In this document: positions 36,749 through 46,265 of the stretch, piece by piece
Position numbering within the stretch: the first letter of the stretch is position 1
Layout: the number at the start of each line of letters is the position of its first letter
Origin: Mycolicibacter sp. MU0083
GTDB lineage: Bacteria > Actinomycetota > Actinomycetes > Mycobacteriales > Mycobacteriaceae
Direction of reading: 5' to 3'
Assembly: GCF_963378075.1 (NCBI RefSeq)
Contig: NZ_OY726394.1
Location: 3,100,001 to 3,164,000, forward strand
DNA length: 64,000 bases
Notes under the pieces: model-generated
Databases searched by the model: none
What the model saw: the letters and a program-made list of their open reading frames with translations, nothing else
What the model was told of the DNA's origin: nothing
Program-made: the position numbers and the translations under genes

Positions 36749-37350
36749 CCGGACGTCGGCGCCAGGGTGGACAGTGCGTATTCGCTGATCGCGATGAGCG
36801 CACCCCGGGCCGATCGGGGATCGCGCGCGTCGACGGCGATCACCGGGATGTGATCGGCCAGGGCCAGCGCTTTGCGCACCGCGGCCACCGGGTAGCGCGG
36901 CGCCCCGTCGAACTCGTTGACCGCGATCAGGAACGGCAGGTTGCGGTGCTCGAAGAAGTCGACCGCGGCGAAGCTGTCCTGCAGTCGCCGGCAGTCGACC
37001 ATGACGATCGCGCCGATGGCACCGCGCACCAGGTCGTCCCACATGAACCAGAACCGGCGCTGGCCCGGCGTGCCGAACAGGTACAGCACCAGATCGTCGG
37101 CCAAGGTGATGCGGCCGAAGTCCATTGCGACCGTGGTGGTCCGCTTGTCGGGAGTGGCCTCCAGCCCGTCGATGCCGGCCGAGGCATCGGTCACCAGCGC
37201 TTCGGTGCGCAGCGGCATGATCTCCGAGACGGTGCCGACGAAGGTGGTCTTGCCGACCCCGAATCCGCCGGCGATGACGATCTTGGTCGAGGCGGAATCC
37301 CGCGGGGCGGCGGACGTGTCCGGGGGCCTATCCCAGCGCTCGTAGGCCAC
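36745..37350 (-). CDS. mfpB: Conservon small GTPase (CvnD; MfpB)
   Basis: 201 residues, Ras-like. P-loop GGFGVGKTT near residue 28, switch region TTTVAMDFGRI, G3-like LYLFGTPGQRRF (DxxG replaced by GTPG) and VNEFDGAPRYP in the NKxD position. M. tuberculosis MfpB is reported to work with MfpA in protecting gyrase. The GTG at 37350 overlaps the DUF742 gene by 23 bases. It is translationally linked to mfpA. Confidence 0.94.
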   Translation of the reverse strand: MAYERWDRPPDTSAAPRDSASTKIVIAGGFGVGKTTFVGTVSEIMPLRTEALVTDASAGIDGLEATPDKRTTTVAMDFGRITLADDLVLYLFGTPGQRRFWFMWDDLVRGAIGAIVMVDCRRLQDSFAAVDFFEHRNLPFLIAVNEFDGAPRYPVAAVRKALALADHIPVIAVDARDPRSARGALIAISEYALSTLAPTSG

Positions 37351-37732
37351 GAAGCGTCCTTCCTATCAATTCCCGGCGTTCGTCCCGGGTGGACGCCTCG
37401 GTCAGCGTCGCGCGCACCCGAAGGTATCCCGACGTGACCAGATCGCCCACCAGGACGCGCGCGACACCCAGCGGCAGATCCAGCCGGGCGGAGATCTCGG
37501 CGACCGACGGAGCCGCCCGGCAGAGTTCGACGATCCGGCCGCGCGGATCACTGACCGGCCATTGGTTGGGCTGCGCATCGTGCAGGGTCTGCACCGGGGC
37601 TTCCAGCGGCAGCGGAACGTCGGTGTGGGTCCTACCGGCGGTCAGGGTGTAGGGACGGACCAGATTGGCCTCGACGTCGGGAGTCTGCGGGGCGGTCCGG
37701 TACCCGCGGTGCTGCGCGCTGTCCATCACCAT
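37328..37732 (-). CDS. DUF742 conservon protein (CvnC)
   Basis: 134 residues with the DUF742 winged-helix-like pattern: [12 protein letters not shown], a central [32 protein letters not shown] and [10 protein letters not shown]. It is probably an adaptor between the sensor and the GTPase. The start is ATG 37732, or ATG 37726, which overlaps the roadblock gene stop (TGATG). Confidence 0.92.
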   Translation of the reverse strand: MVMDSAQHRGYRTAPQTPDVEANLVRPYTLTAGRTHTDVPLPLEAPVQTLHDAQPNQWPVSDPRGRIVELCRAAPSVAEISARLDLPLGVARVLVGDLVTSGYLRVRATLTEASTRDERRELIGRTLRGLRALG

Positions 37733-38184
37733 TCACCGGCACCCCGCGAGCGGCCGGCCGACGGGGCCGATCGGCGCGCGGACTGGACCACCGCGCCGAC
37801 CCGCTCCACCAGAACCGCCATCTCGTAGCCGATCTGGCCGATATCGCAGGACGCGCTCGCCAGGGTCGCCAGGTGCGAGCCGTCGCCGACCCGCATCAGC
37901 AACAAGTAGCCCTGCTCCATCTCGACTACCGACTGCAGCACCCGCCCGCCCTCGAACAGTTGTGCCGCGCCGGTCGCCAGACTGGCCAGACCCGATGCGA
38001 CGGCCGCCAGTTGGTCGGCCCGTTCGGTGGGCAGGTGTTCGCTGGCCGCGACCGTCAGCCCGTCGACCGAGACCAGTACCGCGTGGGACACCCCGGGCAC
38101 CTCGCGGGTGAATTTGGAGACCAGCCAGTCCAGCGAGGTTTCGGCGGGGCGACGGTGTTCTGCGGGTTCTGTGGGGAAGGTCAT
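37726..38184 (-). CDS. Roadblock/LC7 domain conservon protein (CvnB)
   Basis: 152 residues. The roadblock fold is recognised from [57 protein letters not shown] and [19 protein letters not shown]. Such proteins regulate small GTPases. The ATG at 38184 overlaps the sensor gene's stop (TAATG). The M. tuberculosis equivalent is Rv3364c. Confidence 0.94.
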   Translation of the reverse strand: MTFPTEPAEHRRPAETSLDWLVSKFTREVPGVSHAVLVSVDGLTVAASEHLPTERADQLAAVASGLASLATGAAQLFEGGRVLQSVVEMEQGYLLLMRVGDGSHLATLASASCDIGQIGYEMAVLVERVGAVVQSARRSAPSAGRSRGAGEW

Positions 38185-40949
38185 TACCGGTTCTGTCCCT
38201 GGTCGATGTCGTGTCCGTTTTCCCGGGCGTGCGCTCGTGCGGCGTGCACCCCGCTGAAGTGACTGCTGATCGAGGTTCCTATCGCCGCGGGATCCCATTG
38301 CGGTGTCGGGCGGGCGGCCCCGCCGGGTCCGCCGTCGGACGCCGGGTGCTCACCGTGGTCACCCTGGTCATCCGAACCGTGTTCGGGGACATAGGTATCG
38401 AGCGCCTCTGGTGCATCGTCGCGAGCAGACCCGGGTACCAGCCGGGCGCCGGGTTCGCGGACCGGCAGACCGTGTTCGGTGTGGGCGACGACCGGCACGT
38501 TCTCGACCTCGGCGGCCACCGACCAACCGCGATCCCACACCGACTGCCAGTCCAGGTCGGCGCGCAGACCCGGTTCGTTGGGGTCGTTGCCCAGCGATTC
38601 GGAGAGCATCCGCTGATAGATCGAATCGGTGTCGGGCGCGGATGCGGGTTCCGGCTCGGGCTCGGGCTCCGGCGTGGCCGCGGCCCGGGATCGCGCCGCG
38701 AAATACGCCGACGTGTCGGCGGGAGAAGACCTTTCGATGACCGGCTCGGCTGCGTGCGGCGCCCGCTCGAACGGTTCGGCGGGTCGCCCGGCCGATGGCC
38801 CGGTGATACCGCTGGATCCCGGGTTACGGCGCGGCAGCAGCGAGACGACGGGACCGGGATCGGCCACGTCGACGTCGTCGTCGGCGTCGGTGTAGTCGTA
38901 GGGCTCGGACTGCACCGACTGGTCGTAGGACTCATACGACTCGTACGGCGCGGGTTGGGGCTGCGGCGTCTCGGCGACGTCGGCGATCGGCTGGACCGGC
39001 GGAGCCGCGACCACCGGGATGGGTTGTTCGACGGGCCCGCCGATCAGCAGGTGCGCCGGCAGGTACACCTCGGCGGTGATACCCCTCGACCCCTGCGACG
39101 CCGGGAACAACCGGACCTCGATGCCGTGCCGGTGCGCCAGCCGTGAGATCACGAACAGCCCCATGTGGCGGGCGTTCTCCGGGCTGAACTCACCGCCGGC
39201 CGCCAGCCGCATGTTGGCCATCCGCAGGTCGGCGTCGGTCATCCCCAACCCGACGTCGACCACCTCGATCACCACCCCGCCGTCGCTCTCGAATCCGGCG
39301 ACCACCCGGACCGGTTCCGTCGGCGCCGAATAGCGCAATGCGTTGTCCATCAATTCCGCGAGCAGGTGCACGCAGTCGGCTGCGGCCGCGCCGGTCACCG
39401 TGGTGTCGGGCACCAATACCGTCTGCACCCGGTCGTAGCCCTCGACTTCCGAGGCGGCGGCACTGATCAACGTCGCCAGCGGTGTCGGCCGGCCCCGTTC
39501 GTGGGGTGTGCGCGCACCGGCCAGCACCAGCAGGTTCGCCCCGTTGCGCCGCATCCGGGCGGCAAGATGGTCCAACCGGAACAGGCTCTCCAGCCGGTCG
39601 GGGTCGTCCTCGTTGCGCTCCAGCTGGTCGATGAGCGCCAACTGCTGGTCGACCAGGGATCGGTTGCGCCGCGACATCGTCTCGAACATCTCGTTGACCA
39701 GCTGCCGCAGCCGGGCTTCGTCCCCGGCGAGCAGTAGGGCCTGCGCGTGCAGTTCGTCGACGGCGTGGGCGACCTGTCCGACCTCCTCGGTGGTGTAGAC
39801 CGGCAACGGGTCGGGGTCGCGATCCGACCCGGGCTCGCCGGCACGCAGCCGGGCGATCTCCTGCTCGAGGTCGGTGTGGGCCACCTGCAAGGCGCTGTCC
39901 CGCAAAGTGCGCAGCGGACGCACCAGCGAGCGCGCCACCAGCCACACCGCCAGCAGGGTGGCGGTGATCGCGGCCAGCACCAGCGCCACGTCGCGCAACG
40001 CGGCGGCGCGGCGGGCCTCGGCGCGGTCCTCGACGGCCGAGGTGACCGCGCCGGTGTTCTCGGCGATCAGCCGGGCGGCGATCTGGTCGGTGGTGCGAAT
40101 CGAGTCCCGCAGCACCGGGTTGTTCGGCAGCACCTGCTCCGGGTCGGACATGATCGCCATCCGGGTCACCAGTTGCTGCTGCAGGGACTTGGCTTCCGGT
40201 GAGTCGACACCGAGCACCTGGGCCATCCCGAACAGCGTGGACGGCTCGGTGCCGGCCAGCGTCATCATCGAGGTGCGCAACTCCGGGTCGGGCAGCTCAC
40301 CGCCACGGTTGACCAGCAGTTCCTGCATCATCATCTGGCCGCGGGCACCGACTGCGCGGCTCAATCCCTCGGTCTGCGCCCGGATCTGTTCACCGTCCGA
40401 CCGGACCGATCCGATGATGGCGTCTTCGGCGGTCAGCAGGATGGGCGCGTAGCCGGTCACCTCGTCACGCAGCCCGACCCCGGTGGTCGACACCAGCGTC
40501 AGCAGTTCCTGGCCGCGGTCGATCAGGGTGTCCACCCCGGACCGCACGTCGGCGGCCACGTCAGTGTGCGACAGTCTCGACTGCAGCTCGTATTTGCGGT
40601 TCTCGAAGTTCTTCCGGGCGCCCTCGGCGTCGCCGTCGGACGATGCGGCCACCAGTGCATCACCCAGTGCCGACATGTAATTGGTGATCGCCGGGATCAT
40701 CTCGGCACGGTCGGCGATCAGCCGCAGCCGGTTGGAGTCCGCGAGTGCGGTCGAGACCCGCAGGCCGCCGAAGAGCCCGGCCAGCGACAGCGGCAGCAGG
40801 GCGATCGCCAGCACCTTCCATCGCACCGGCCAGTTGCGCACCGACCATCGCGACGGCCGCTTGACTGTCGCGGCACCGGGCTGATGATCGCGGTCTACCG
40901 GGTCGCCCGGGGCCTGCTCCACCCCTTCCGGGTGGTCGAAGAGCGTCAC
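38184..40949 (-). CDS. Sensor histidine-kinase-like conservon protein (CvnA)
   Basis: 921 residues. Transmembrane helix 1 is at about 45-70; an extracytoplasmic nitrate/nitrite-sensing-like helical domain runs to about 320; helix 2 ([23 protein letters not shown]) is followed by a HAMP-type linker, a dimerisation helix and a HATPase_c domain with NALRYSAP (N box) and [10 protein letters not shown] (G box). The phospho-acceptor region lacks a clear H-box histidine. The last 280 residues are low-complexity, with YESYESYDQ and [10 protein letters not shown] repeats. Start is GTG 40949. It heads cvnA-cvnB-cvnC-cvnD-mfpA. Confidence 0.92.
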   Translation of the reverse strand: MTLFDHPEGVEQAPGDPVDRDHQPGAATVKRPSRWSVRNWPVRWKVLAIALLPLSLAGLFGGLRVSTALADSNRLRLIADRAEMIPAITNYMSALGDALVAASSDGDAEGARKNFENRKYELQSRLSHTDVAADVRSGVDTLIDRGQELLTLVSTTGVGLRDEVTGYAPILLTAEDAIIGSVRSDGEQIRAQTEGLSRAVGARGQMMMQELLVNRGGELPDPELRTSMMTLAGTEPSTLFGMAQVLGVDSPEAKSLQQQLVTRMAIMSDPEQVLPNNPVLRDSIRTTDQIAARLIAENTGAVTSAVEDRAEARRAAALRDVALVLAAITATLLAVWLVARSLVRPLRTLRDSALQVAHTDLEQEIARLRAGEPGSDRDPDPLPVYTTEEVGQVAHAVDELHAQALLLAGDEARLRQLVNEMFETMSRRNRSLVDQQLALIDQLERNEDDPDRLESLFRLDHLAARMRRNGANLLVLAGARTPHERGRPTPLATLISAAASEVEGYDRVQTVLVPDTTVTGAAAADCVHLLAELMDNALRYSAPTEPVRVVAGFESDGGVVIEVVDVGLGMTDADLRMANMRLAAGGEFSPENARHMGLFVISRLAHRHGIEVRLFPASQGSRGITAEVYLPAHLLIGGPVEQPIPVVAAPPVQPIADVAETPQPQPAPYESYESYDQSVQSEPYDYTDADDDVDVADPGPVVSLLPRRNPGSSGITGPSAGRPAEPFERAPHAAEPVIERSSPADTSAYFAARSRAAATPEPEPEPEPASAPDTDSIYQRMLSESLGNDPNEPGLRADLDWQSVWDRGWSVAAEVENVPVVAHTEHGLPVREPGARLVPGSARDDAPEALDTYVPEHGSDDQGDHGEHPASDGGPGGAARPTPQWDPAAIGTSISSHFSGVHAARAHARENGHDIDQGQNR

Positions 40950-41199
40950 CGGCCAGTGGCCGGTACGCCGACCGCTCGACTGGAACTCACCGTCTGCGCC
41001 TCATTCATCGGACTCTTGCGGACATCGCACCCGCGCGGCGGGTTGCGGTGTGATTCACGGCATAGCAATTGCACGAGTATGACAGTCGGTACCAGGCATG
41101 ACCAGAATCTTTACTTAACAGAACACTTTTCGAGACCTTCGCGTGCCACTGCGAACTCCGGTCGAGCAAACAGATCGACGGGCTGTCATGATCGACCCC
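40950..41199. other. Divergent promoter region between cvnA and the tRNA methyltransferase gene
   Basis: 250 bases between divergent genes. The stretch 41050-41125 is AT-richer (catagcaattgcacgagtat, ctttacttaacagaacactt) and is the likely promoter area. No riboswitch, hairpin or small gene was recognised. Confidence 0.4.
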
Positions 41200-41664
41200 A
41201 TGATCCGGGTGCTGTTCTACTCACCCCGCATTCCGCCCAACACCGGTAACGCGATCCGGATGGTGGCGGCGACCGGCGCGGAACTCCACCTGGTGGAGCC
41301 CTTGGGATTCGATCTGTCCGAGCCGAAACTGCGGCGGGCCGGTCTGGATTACCACGACCTCGCGTGGGTGCGGGTCCACCCGTCGTTGCCGGCGGCGTGG
41401 GAGGCCCTCGGCGACGCCCGGGTCTTCGCGTTCACCACCGGCGCGGCCACCGCCTACACCGACGTGCGCTATGAACCCGGCGACGTCCTGATGTTCGGTC
41501 CCGAACCCACCGGGCTCGACGAGCAGACCCTGGCCGACCCGCACATCACCGGGCGGCTTCGCATCCCGATGCTGCCCGGACGGCGGTCGCTGAACCTGTC
41601 GAACGCCGCCGCGGTGGCGGCCTACGAGGCGTGGCGCCAGCACGGCTTTCCCGGCGGGGTGTAG
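41200..41664 (+). CDS. trmL: tRNA (cytidine(34)-2'-O)-methyltransferase, SPOUT family (TrmL-like)
   Basis: 154 residues with the SPOUT knot motifs IPPNTGNAIRMVAATGAELHLVEPLGF, DVLMFGPEPTGLDE and RIPMLPGRRSLNLSNAAAVAAYEAW. It methylates the ribose at the wobble position of some leucine tRNAs in bacteria studied. The ATG at 41200 puts the N-terminus at the usual place before RVLFYSPRIPP; ATG 41188 is an in-frame alternative. It corresponds to Rv3366 (spoU). Confidence 0.94.
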   Translation: MIRVLFYSPRIPPNTGNAIRMVAATGAELHLVEPLGFDLSEPKLRRAGLDYHDLAWVRVHPSLPAAWEALGDARVFAFTTGAATAYTDVRYEPGDVLMFGPEPTGLDEQTLADPHITGRLRIPMLPGRRSLNLSNAAAVAAYEAWRQHGFPGGV

Positions 41665-41679
41665 TTCGGCCGCACCGAA

Positions 41680-41728
41680 TGTCGGGTTATGGCACGCGAT
41701 CGGCCGGAGGGCGTGACATAACCCGACA
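41680..41728. terminator. Long inverted repeat between convergent genes
   Basis: tgtcgggttatg (41680-41691) is perfectly complementary to cataacccgaca (41717-41728), and the stem continues inward with one mismatch (gcacgc with gcgtga). It probably terminates the convergent trmL and nitroreductase transcripts; it could also be a dispersed palindromic element. Confidence 0.55.
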
Positions 41729-41752
41729 GTGGCGCCGTGATCGCCGGCCGGA

Positions 41753-42400
41753 TCACCAGGTGTCGAAGTGCACCACCCGGTCCGCCGGCAGCCGCTTGGC
41801 CGGTTTGAAGTCGGTGCCCTTGGTGTAGGCGATCGGGAACAGCCCGCCCTGGCTGTACTGCTCGTAGGGGATGCCGAGTACCTCGGCGGCCTGCTTCTCG
41901 CCGTCGCCGTGCAGATGCAGAGTGGTCCAGCAGGAACCCAGTCCGCGGTTACGCAGCGCCAGGCAGTAGCTCCAGGCCGCCGGGAACAGCGAGGCCCAGA
42001 ACGACGCGCTGAACCCCAGTCCCCCGGTGTCGGGCTTGCCCTCCAGGCACGGGATCAGCAGCACCGGCACGTCCTGGAGGTTCTCGGCCAGATACTTGGC
42101 CGAATCGCTGACGAACCCCATCCGTTCGGTGCGCACGTCACCCTCGCCGTAGCCGGGCTTCTCCTGGTTCAGGTAGGGCAGGGCGTTGGCGCGGTAGATA
42201 TCGGCGATCGCCTGCTTCTTGACCGGGTCGGTGACGAACATCCACTGCCAGCCCTGGGCGTTGGAACCGGTGGGTGCCTGCAAGGCGATCTCGAGGCATT
42301 CCATCAGCACCTCGCGGGGAACCGGCTTGTCGAGGTCGAGACGCTTGCGGACCGATCGGGTGGTGGTCAGGACTTCGTCGGCGGACAAGTTGAGGTTCAT
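41753..42400 (-). CDS. Nitroreductase-family flavoprotein (Rv3368c-like)
   Basis: 215 residues. FMN-binding start RSVRKRLDLDKPVP, LQAPTGSNAQGWQWMFVTD, AAWSYCLALRNRGLGSCWTTLHL and LGIPYEQY..LFPIAYTKGTDFKP. Such enzymes reduce nitro or quinone compounds with NAD(P)H. ATG 42400; gene order with dnaE2 is as in M. tuberculosis Rv3368c-Rv3370c. Confidence 0.93.
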   Translation of the reverse strand: MNLNLSADEVLTTTRSVRKRLDLDKPVPREVLMECLEIALQAPTGSNAQGWQWMFVTDPVKKQAIADIYRANALPYLNQEKPGYGEGDVRTERMGFVSDSAKYLAENLQDVPVLLIPCLEGKPDTGGLGFSASFWASLFPAAWSYCLALRNRGLGSCWTTLHLHGDGEKQAAEVLGIPYEQYSQGGLFPIAYTKGTDFKPAKRLPADRVVHFDTW

Positions 42401-42422
42401 GAATGGAGGCTACCGCCGGCGG

Positions 42423-45400
42423 CTACCGGAAGTCCCGGGAGCGCGAACCCACGGTCAACTCCAGGGAGCCCAGCCGATCGGCCAGCACGGTGACCGCCCC
42501 GGCGGCGTTCTGCACCCGGCCACGGACCAGCAGTGCCGTCGCGGTCTGCGCCAGCTTGCGATGGCGCGTCCACACTCCCGGCGTACACAGCACGTTGACC
42601 ATCCCGGTCTCGTCCTCGAGGTTGACGAAGGTGACCCCGCGGGCGGTCGCCGGCCGCTGCCGGTGCGTCACCGCCCCGGCCACCAATACCCGGGTGCCGT
42701 CGGGGACGCCTCCCAGCTGCTCGGCCGGAATCACCCCGAGCGCATCGAGATCGGCGCGCAGGAACTGGGTCGGGAAGCTGTCGGGTGAGACCCCGGTGGC
42801 CCAGACATCGGCGGCGGCCAGCTCGATCTCGCTCATCCCGGGCAGCGCCGGGGTACCGGTGGCGACGCCGACCCCGGGTAGCCGGTCCGGCCGCTGCCCC
42901 GCCACCGACCCGGCCGCCCACAGCGCCTCCCGGCGATTCCCGCCGAAGCAGTCGAATGCGCCGGCGGTCGCCAGCGCCTCGGCCTGCGGCACCGAAAGCT
43001 GCACCCGGGCGGTCAGATCCAGCATCGAGGTGAACGGTCCATGCGCTTCCCGGTCGGCCACCAGCCGCTCGGCAAGGTCGGTGCCGATGCCCCGCACGGC
43101 CCCCAGGCCGAGCCGGAGTTGCGTGCCGCCGCATTCCAATGTGGCGTGTACCAGGCTGGCGTTGACGCAACCGCGGTGTACCGGCACCCCGTGCCGGCGG
43201 GCGTCGGCGACCAACGACTGCGGTGAGTAGAAGCCCATCGGCTGAGCCCGCAGCAGCGCGGCGCAGAACGCCGCGGGATAGTGCAGCTTGAACCAGGCCG
43301 AATAGAACACCAGCGACGCGAAGCTCATCGCATGGCTCTCCGGAAATCCGTAGTTGGCGAAGGCTTCCAGCTTCTCGTAGATCCGCATCGCCACCGCTCC
43401 GGTGATGCCGTGACACTCGGCCATCCCGTCGTAGAACCGGTCCCGTAGCCGGCGCATCCGCTCCGGGGAGCGCTTGGATCCCATGGCACGGCGCAGCTGG
43501 TCGGCTTCGGCGGCGGTGAACCCGGCGCAGTCCACCGCCAGCGTCATCAACTGCTCCTGAAACAGTGGCACCCCATAGGTTTTCTCCAGCGCTCGCGCCA
43601 TACACGGGTGCTCGTAGGTCACCGGGTCGATGCCGTTGCGGCGGCGGATGTAGGGATGCACCGACCCGCCCTGGATCGGCCCGGGGCGGATCAGCGCCAC
43701 CGCCACCACCAGGTCGTAGAACTCCCGTGGGCGCAACCGCGGCAGGGTGGCCATCTGGGCGCGCGACTCCACCTGGAACACCCCGACGGTGTCGGCGCGC
43801 GCCAGCATCTCGTAGACCGCCGGTTCGGACAGGTCGATCGCGGCCAGGTCCACCTCGACACCGCAATGCTGCGCCACCAGGTCGATCGCGTAGTGCAACG
43901 CCGAAAGCATGCCCAGCCCCAGCAGGTCGAATTTCACCAAACCGATTGCGGCGCAGTCGTCTTTGTCCCACTGCAGCACGCTCCGCCCGGGCATCCGGGC
44001 CCACTCCACCGGGCACACGTCGGCGATCGGCCGATCGCAGATCACCATGCCACCGGAGTGGATGCCCAGATGCCTCGGCAGATCGGCGACCTGGTCGGCC
44101 AGCTCCACCACCTGTTCGGGGATGCCGTGCAGATCGGCGGCCTCCCGGCCGGCCCTCCCCCAGCGGCTCAGCTGCTTGCTCCAGGCGTCCTGCTGCCCCG
44201 GCGAATAGCCCAGCGCACGGGCCATGTCGCGTACCGCGCTGCGGCCCCGGTAGGTGATGACATCGGCCACCTGGGCGGCGTGGTCGCGACCGTATTTGGC
44301 GTAGACGTACTGGATCACCTCCTCGCGCCGATCCGATTCGATGTCGATGTCGATGTCGGGCGGGCCGTCGCGGGCCGGGGATAAGAACCGTTCGAACAGC
44401 AGCCCGTTGGCCACCGGATCCACCGCGGTGATGCCGAGGGCGTAGCAGACCGCGGAGTTGGCCGCCGATCCCCGGCCCTGGCACAGGATGTCACTGCGCC
44501 GGCAGAACTGGGTGATGTCGTGCACCACCAGGAAGTATCCGGGGAAACCCAGTTGCGCAACGACTTCCAACTCACGCTCGATCTGGGAGTAGGCGGCCGG
44601 CGCCCGCTCGGGCGGGCCGTAGCGCCCGGCGGCGCCGGCCAGGGTCAACCGCCGCAGCCAGCCGTCCTCGGTAGTGCCGGCCGGTACATCCGGGAAGGGC
44701 GGTAGTTGCGGGGCGATCAGCGCCAGCGGGAACGCGCACCGCTCGCCGAGCTCGGCCGCCGCCGGCACCGCCGTCGGGTGGGCCGCGAACAGTCGGGCCA
44801 TCTCCGCGCCGGACCGCAGGTGCGACCCGCCCAGCGGGGCCAGTCGCCCGGCCGCGTCATCCAGCGACTGGCGTGCCCGCACCGCACCCAGCGCCATCGC
44901 CAGCCGGCCCCGGTCCGGCCGGGCGAAATGCGCACCGGTGGTGGCCACCAGCCCTACCCCGAACCGGGGCGCCAGGCCGGCCAGCGCGGCGTTGCGTTCG
45001 TCGTCGCACGGCTCGCCGTGCCGGGTCAGCTCCACAGCGACCCGGCCGGCTCCGAACCGGTCCACCAGGTCGGCCAGCGCGGCGGAGGCGGCCTCGACCC
45101 CGCCGGCGGCCAGCGCCGCGCGGACGTGCCCCTTGCGGCAGCCGGTCAGGATGTGCCAGTGTCCACCGGCGGCCTCGGTCAGCGCGTCCAGGTCGAAACG
45201 CGGCCTGCCCTTCTCGCCGGCCAGGTGCGCGGCGGCGATCTGCCGGGACAATCTCCGATAGCCCTCCGGGCCGCGGGCCAGCACCAGTAGATGGGGGCCG
45301 GGCGGGTCCGGGTCCTCGGTGCGGGCCCGCGCGGAGACGGACGCCCCCAACGACAGCTCGGCGCCGAACACCGTGGCGACGTGCTGCCCCTCGGCCGCCA

Positions 45401-45719
45401 GCTCGGCGGCGGCCTCGGCGAACCGCACCACTCCGTACAACCCGTTGTGATCGGTCAGCGCGATCGCCCGCAGCCCCAGCCGGGCGGCCTCGGCGACCAG
45501 CTCCTGCGGGCTGCTGGCCCCGTCTAAGAAGCTGTACGCCGAGTGCGCATGCAATTCGGCGTAGGGGTGCGCCGACACCGGCCGGGGTGGTGGTTCCGGA
45601 CGGGAGATCGACGGGTCGCGATCCCGCGTCGCACCGGCCGAAACACCGGTGTGACGAGACTTACCATCGAGTATTCGCTCCATCTCCGCCCAGCTCGGCG
45701 GCCCACTATCCCAACCCAC
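42423..45719 (-). CDS. dnaE2: Error-prone DNA polymerase III alpha subunit
   Basis: 1098 residues from GTG 45719. An N-terminal PHP domain (YAELHAHSAYSFLDGASSPQELV) is followed by the C-family polymerase palm with DIDIDIESDRREEV, GRGSAANSAVCYALG, a fingers region (VFQVESRAQMATLPRL) and a C-terminal OB domain (VLVAGAVTHRQRPATARGVTFVNLEDETG). DnaE2 carries out SOS mutagenesis with ImuA' and ImuB, also in this window. An ATG at 45740 (MFDILWGV...) is in frame but lies inside the LexA box, so the downstream GTG is preferred. Upstream of that the frame stays open without signals. Confidence 0.95.
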   Translation of the reverse strand: MGWDSGPPSWAEMERILDGKSRHTGVSAGATRDRDPSISRPEPPPRPVSAHPYAELHAHSAYSFLDGASSPQELVAEAARLGLRAIALTDHNGLYGVVRFAEAAAELAAEGQHVATVFGAELSLGASVSARARTEDPDPPGPHLLVLARGPEGYRRLSRQIAAAHLAGEKGRPRFDLDALTEAAGGHWHILTGCRKGHVRAALAAGGVEAASAALADLVDRFGAGRVAVELTRHGEPCDDERNAALAGLAPRFGVGLVATTGAHFARPDRGRLAMALGAVRARQSLDDAAGRLAPLGGSHLRSGAEMARLFAAHPTAVPAAAELGERCAFPLALIAPQLPPFPDVPAGTTEDGWLRRLTLAGAAGRYGPPERAPAAYSQIERELEVVAQLGFPGYFLVVHDITQFCRRSDILCQGRGSAANSAVCYALGITAVDPVANGLLFERFLSPARDGPPDIDIDIESDRREEVIQYVYAKYGRDHAAQVADVITYRGRSAVRDMARALGYSPGQQDAWSKQLSRWGRAGREAADLHGIPEQVVELADQVADLPRHLGIHSGGMVICDRPIADVCPVEWARMPGRSVLQWDKDDCAAIGLVKFDLLGLGMLSALHYAIDLVAQHCGVEVDLAAIDLSEPAVYEMLARADTVGVFQVESRAQMATLPRLRPREFYDLVVAVALIRPGPIQGGSVHPYIRRRNGIDPVTYEHPCMARALEKTYGVPLFQEQLMTLAVDCAGFTAAEADQLRRAMGSKRSPERMRRLRDRFYDGMAECHGITGAVAMRIYEKLEAFANYGFPESHAMSFASLVFYSAWFKLHYPAAFCAALLRAQPMGFYSPQSLVADARRHGVPVHRGCVNASLVHATLECGGTQLRLGLGAVRGIGTDLAERLVADREAHGPFTSMLDLTARVQLSVPQAEALATAGAFDCFGGNRREALWAAGSVAGQRPDRLPGVGVATGTPALPGMSEIELAAADVWATGVSPDSFPTQFLRADLDALGVIPAEQLGGVPDGTRVLVAGAVTHRQRPATARGVTFVNLEDETGMVNVLCTPGVWTRHRKLAQTATALLVRGRVQNAAGAVTVLADRLGSLELTVGSRSRDFR

Positions 45720-45732
45720 ACCCCACAGAATA

Positions 45733-45748
45733 TCGAACATATATTCGA
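45733..45748. promoter_or_regulatory. LexA (SOS) box of dnaE2
   Basis: tcgaacatatattcga matches the mycobacterial TCGAAC-N4-GTTCGA consensus with one changed base in the right half-site (ATTCGA). It is 14 bases upstream of the chosen dnaE2 GTG and should repress it until DNA damage. Confidence 0.88.
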
Positions 45749-45788
45749 TCAAGGCTTCGTCGGGTGTGAAAAAGAACTTTGATGCACT

Positions 45789-45803
45789 AATCTGTGTCAG
45801 ATT
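45789..45803. promoter_or_regulatory. Palindrome over the mmpS promoter
   Basis: aatctg-tgt-cagatt is a perfect 6-bp dyad, 31 bases upstream of the mmpS ATG. It overlaps a -10-like taatct (45788-45793), a good place for a repressor. The regulator is not in the window. Confidence 0.45.
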
Positions 45804-45833
45804 CAGGCACGATCCGAAAGGGCCACCGCTTTC

Positions 45834-46265
45834 ATGTTCGGCGTTCTCAGACGCGCATGGCTCCCCCTGCTCATCGTTGTGGTTCTCGCGGTGGGCGTGG
45901 GTGTCGTGCACCGAGTCCGCAGCTATTTCGGCGGCGACGACAGCAGTTCCAGCGCTGCCCCGTTCGAGGACACCAAGCCCTTTCACCCCAAGATCGTGGT
46001 CTACGAGATCTTCAGTCCGGACGGCACCTACGCCGACATCAACTACCTGGACCTCGACGCCACCCCGCAACGCCTCGACGGGGCCAGCCTGCCGTGGTCG
46101 CTGACCCTGTCGACCACCAACCCGGCGGTCAGCCCCAACATCGTCGCGCAGGGTGACGGCGCCACCATCGGCTGCCGGGTCACCATCGACGGTGAGGTCA
46201 AAGACGAACGCATCGCCACCGGCCCCGTCAGCGCCCAGACCTTCTGCATTGTGAAATCCGCATGA
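45834..46265 (+). CDS. mmpS: MmpS family membrane-anchored accessory protein
   Basis: 143 residues. Transmembrane helix at about 8-26 ([20 protein letters not shown]), then a periplasmic beta-sandwich with [62 protein letters not shown] and a C-terminal TFCIVKSA; the two cysteines probably pair. MmpS partners MmpL transporters in lipid or siderophore export. The mmpL ATG overlaps its stop region by 4 bases (ATGA). The specific MmpS number cannot be assigned. Confidence 0.94.
   Translation: MFGVLRRAWLPLLIVVVLAVGVGVVHRVRSYFGGDDSSSSAAPFEDTKPFHPKIVVYEIFSPDGTYADINYLDLDATPQRLDGASLPWSLTLSTTNPAVSPNIVAQGDGATIGCRVTIDGEVKDERIATGPVSAQTFCIVKSA

Noticed and set aside
38640..38675. Short tandem repeat near 38650 as a regulatory element
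   Set aside because: It is the in-frame coding repeat for the PEPEPEPEP stretch in the CvnA C-terminus.
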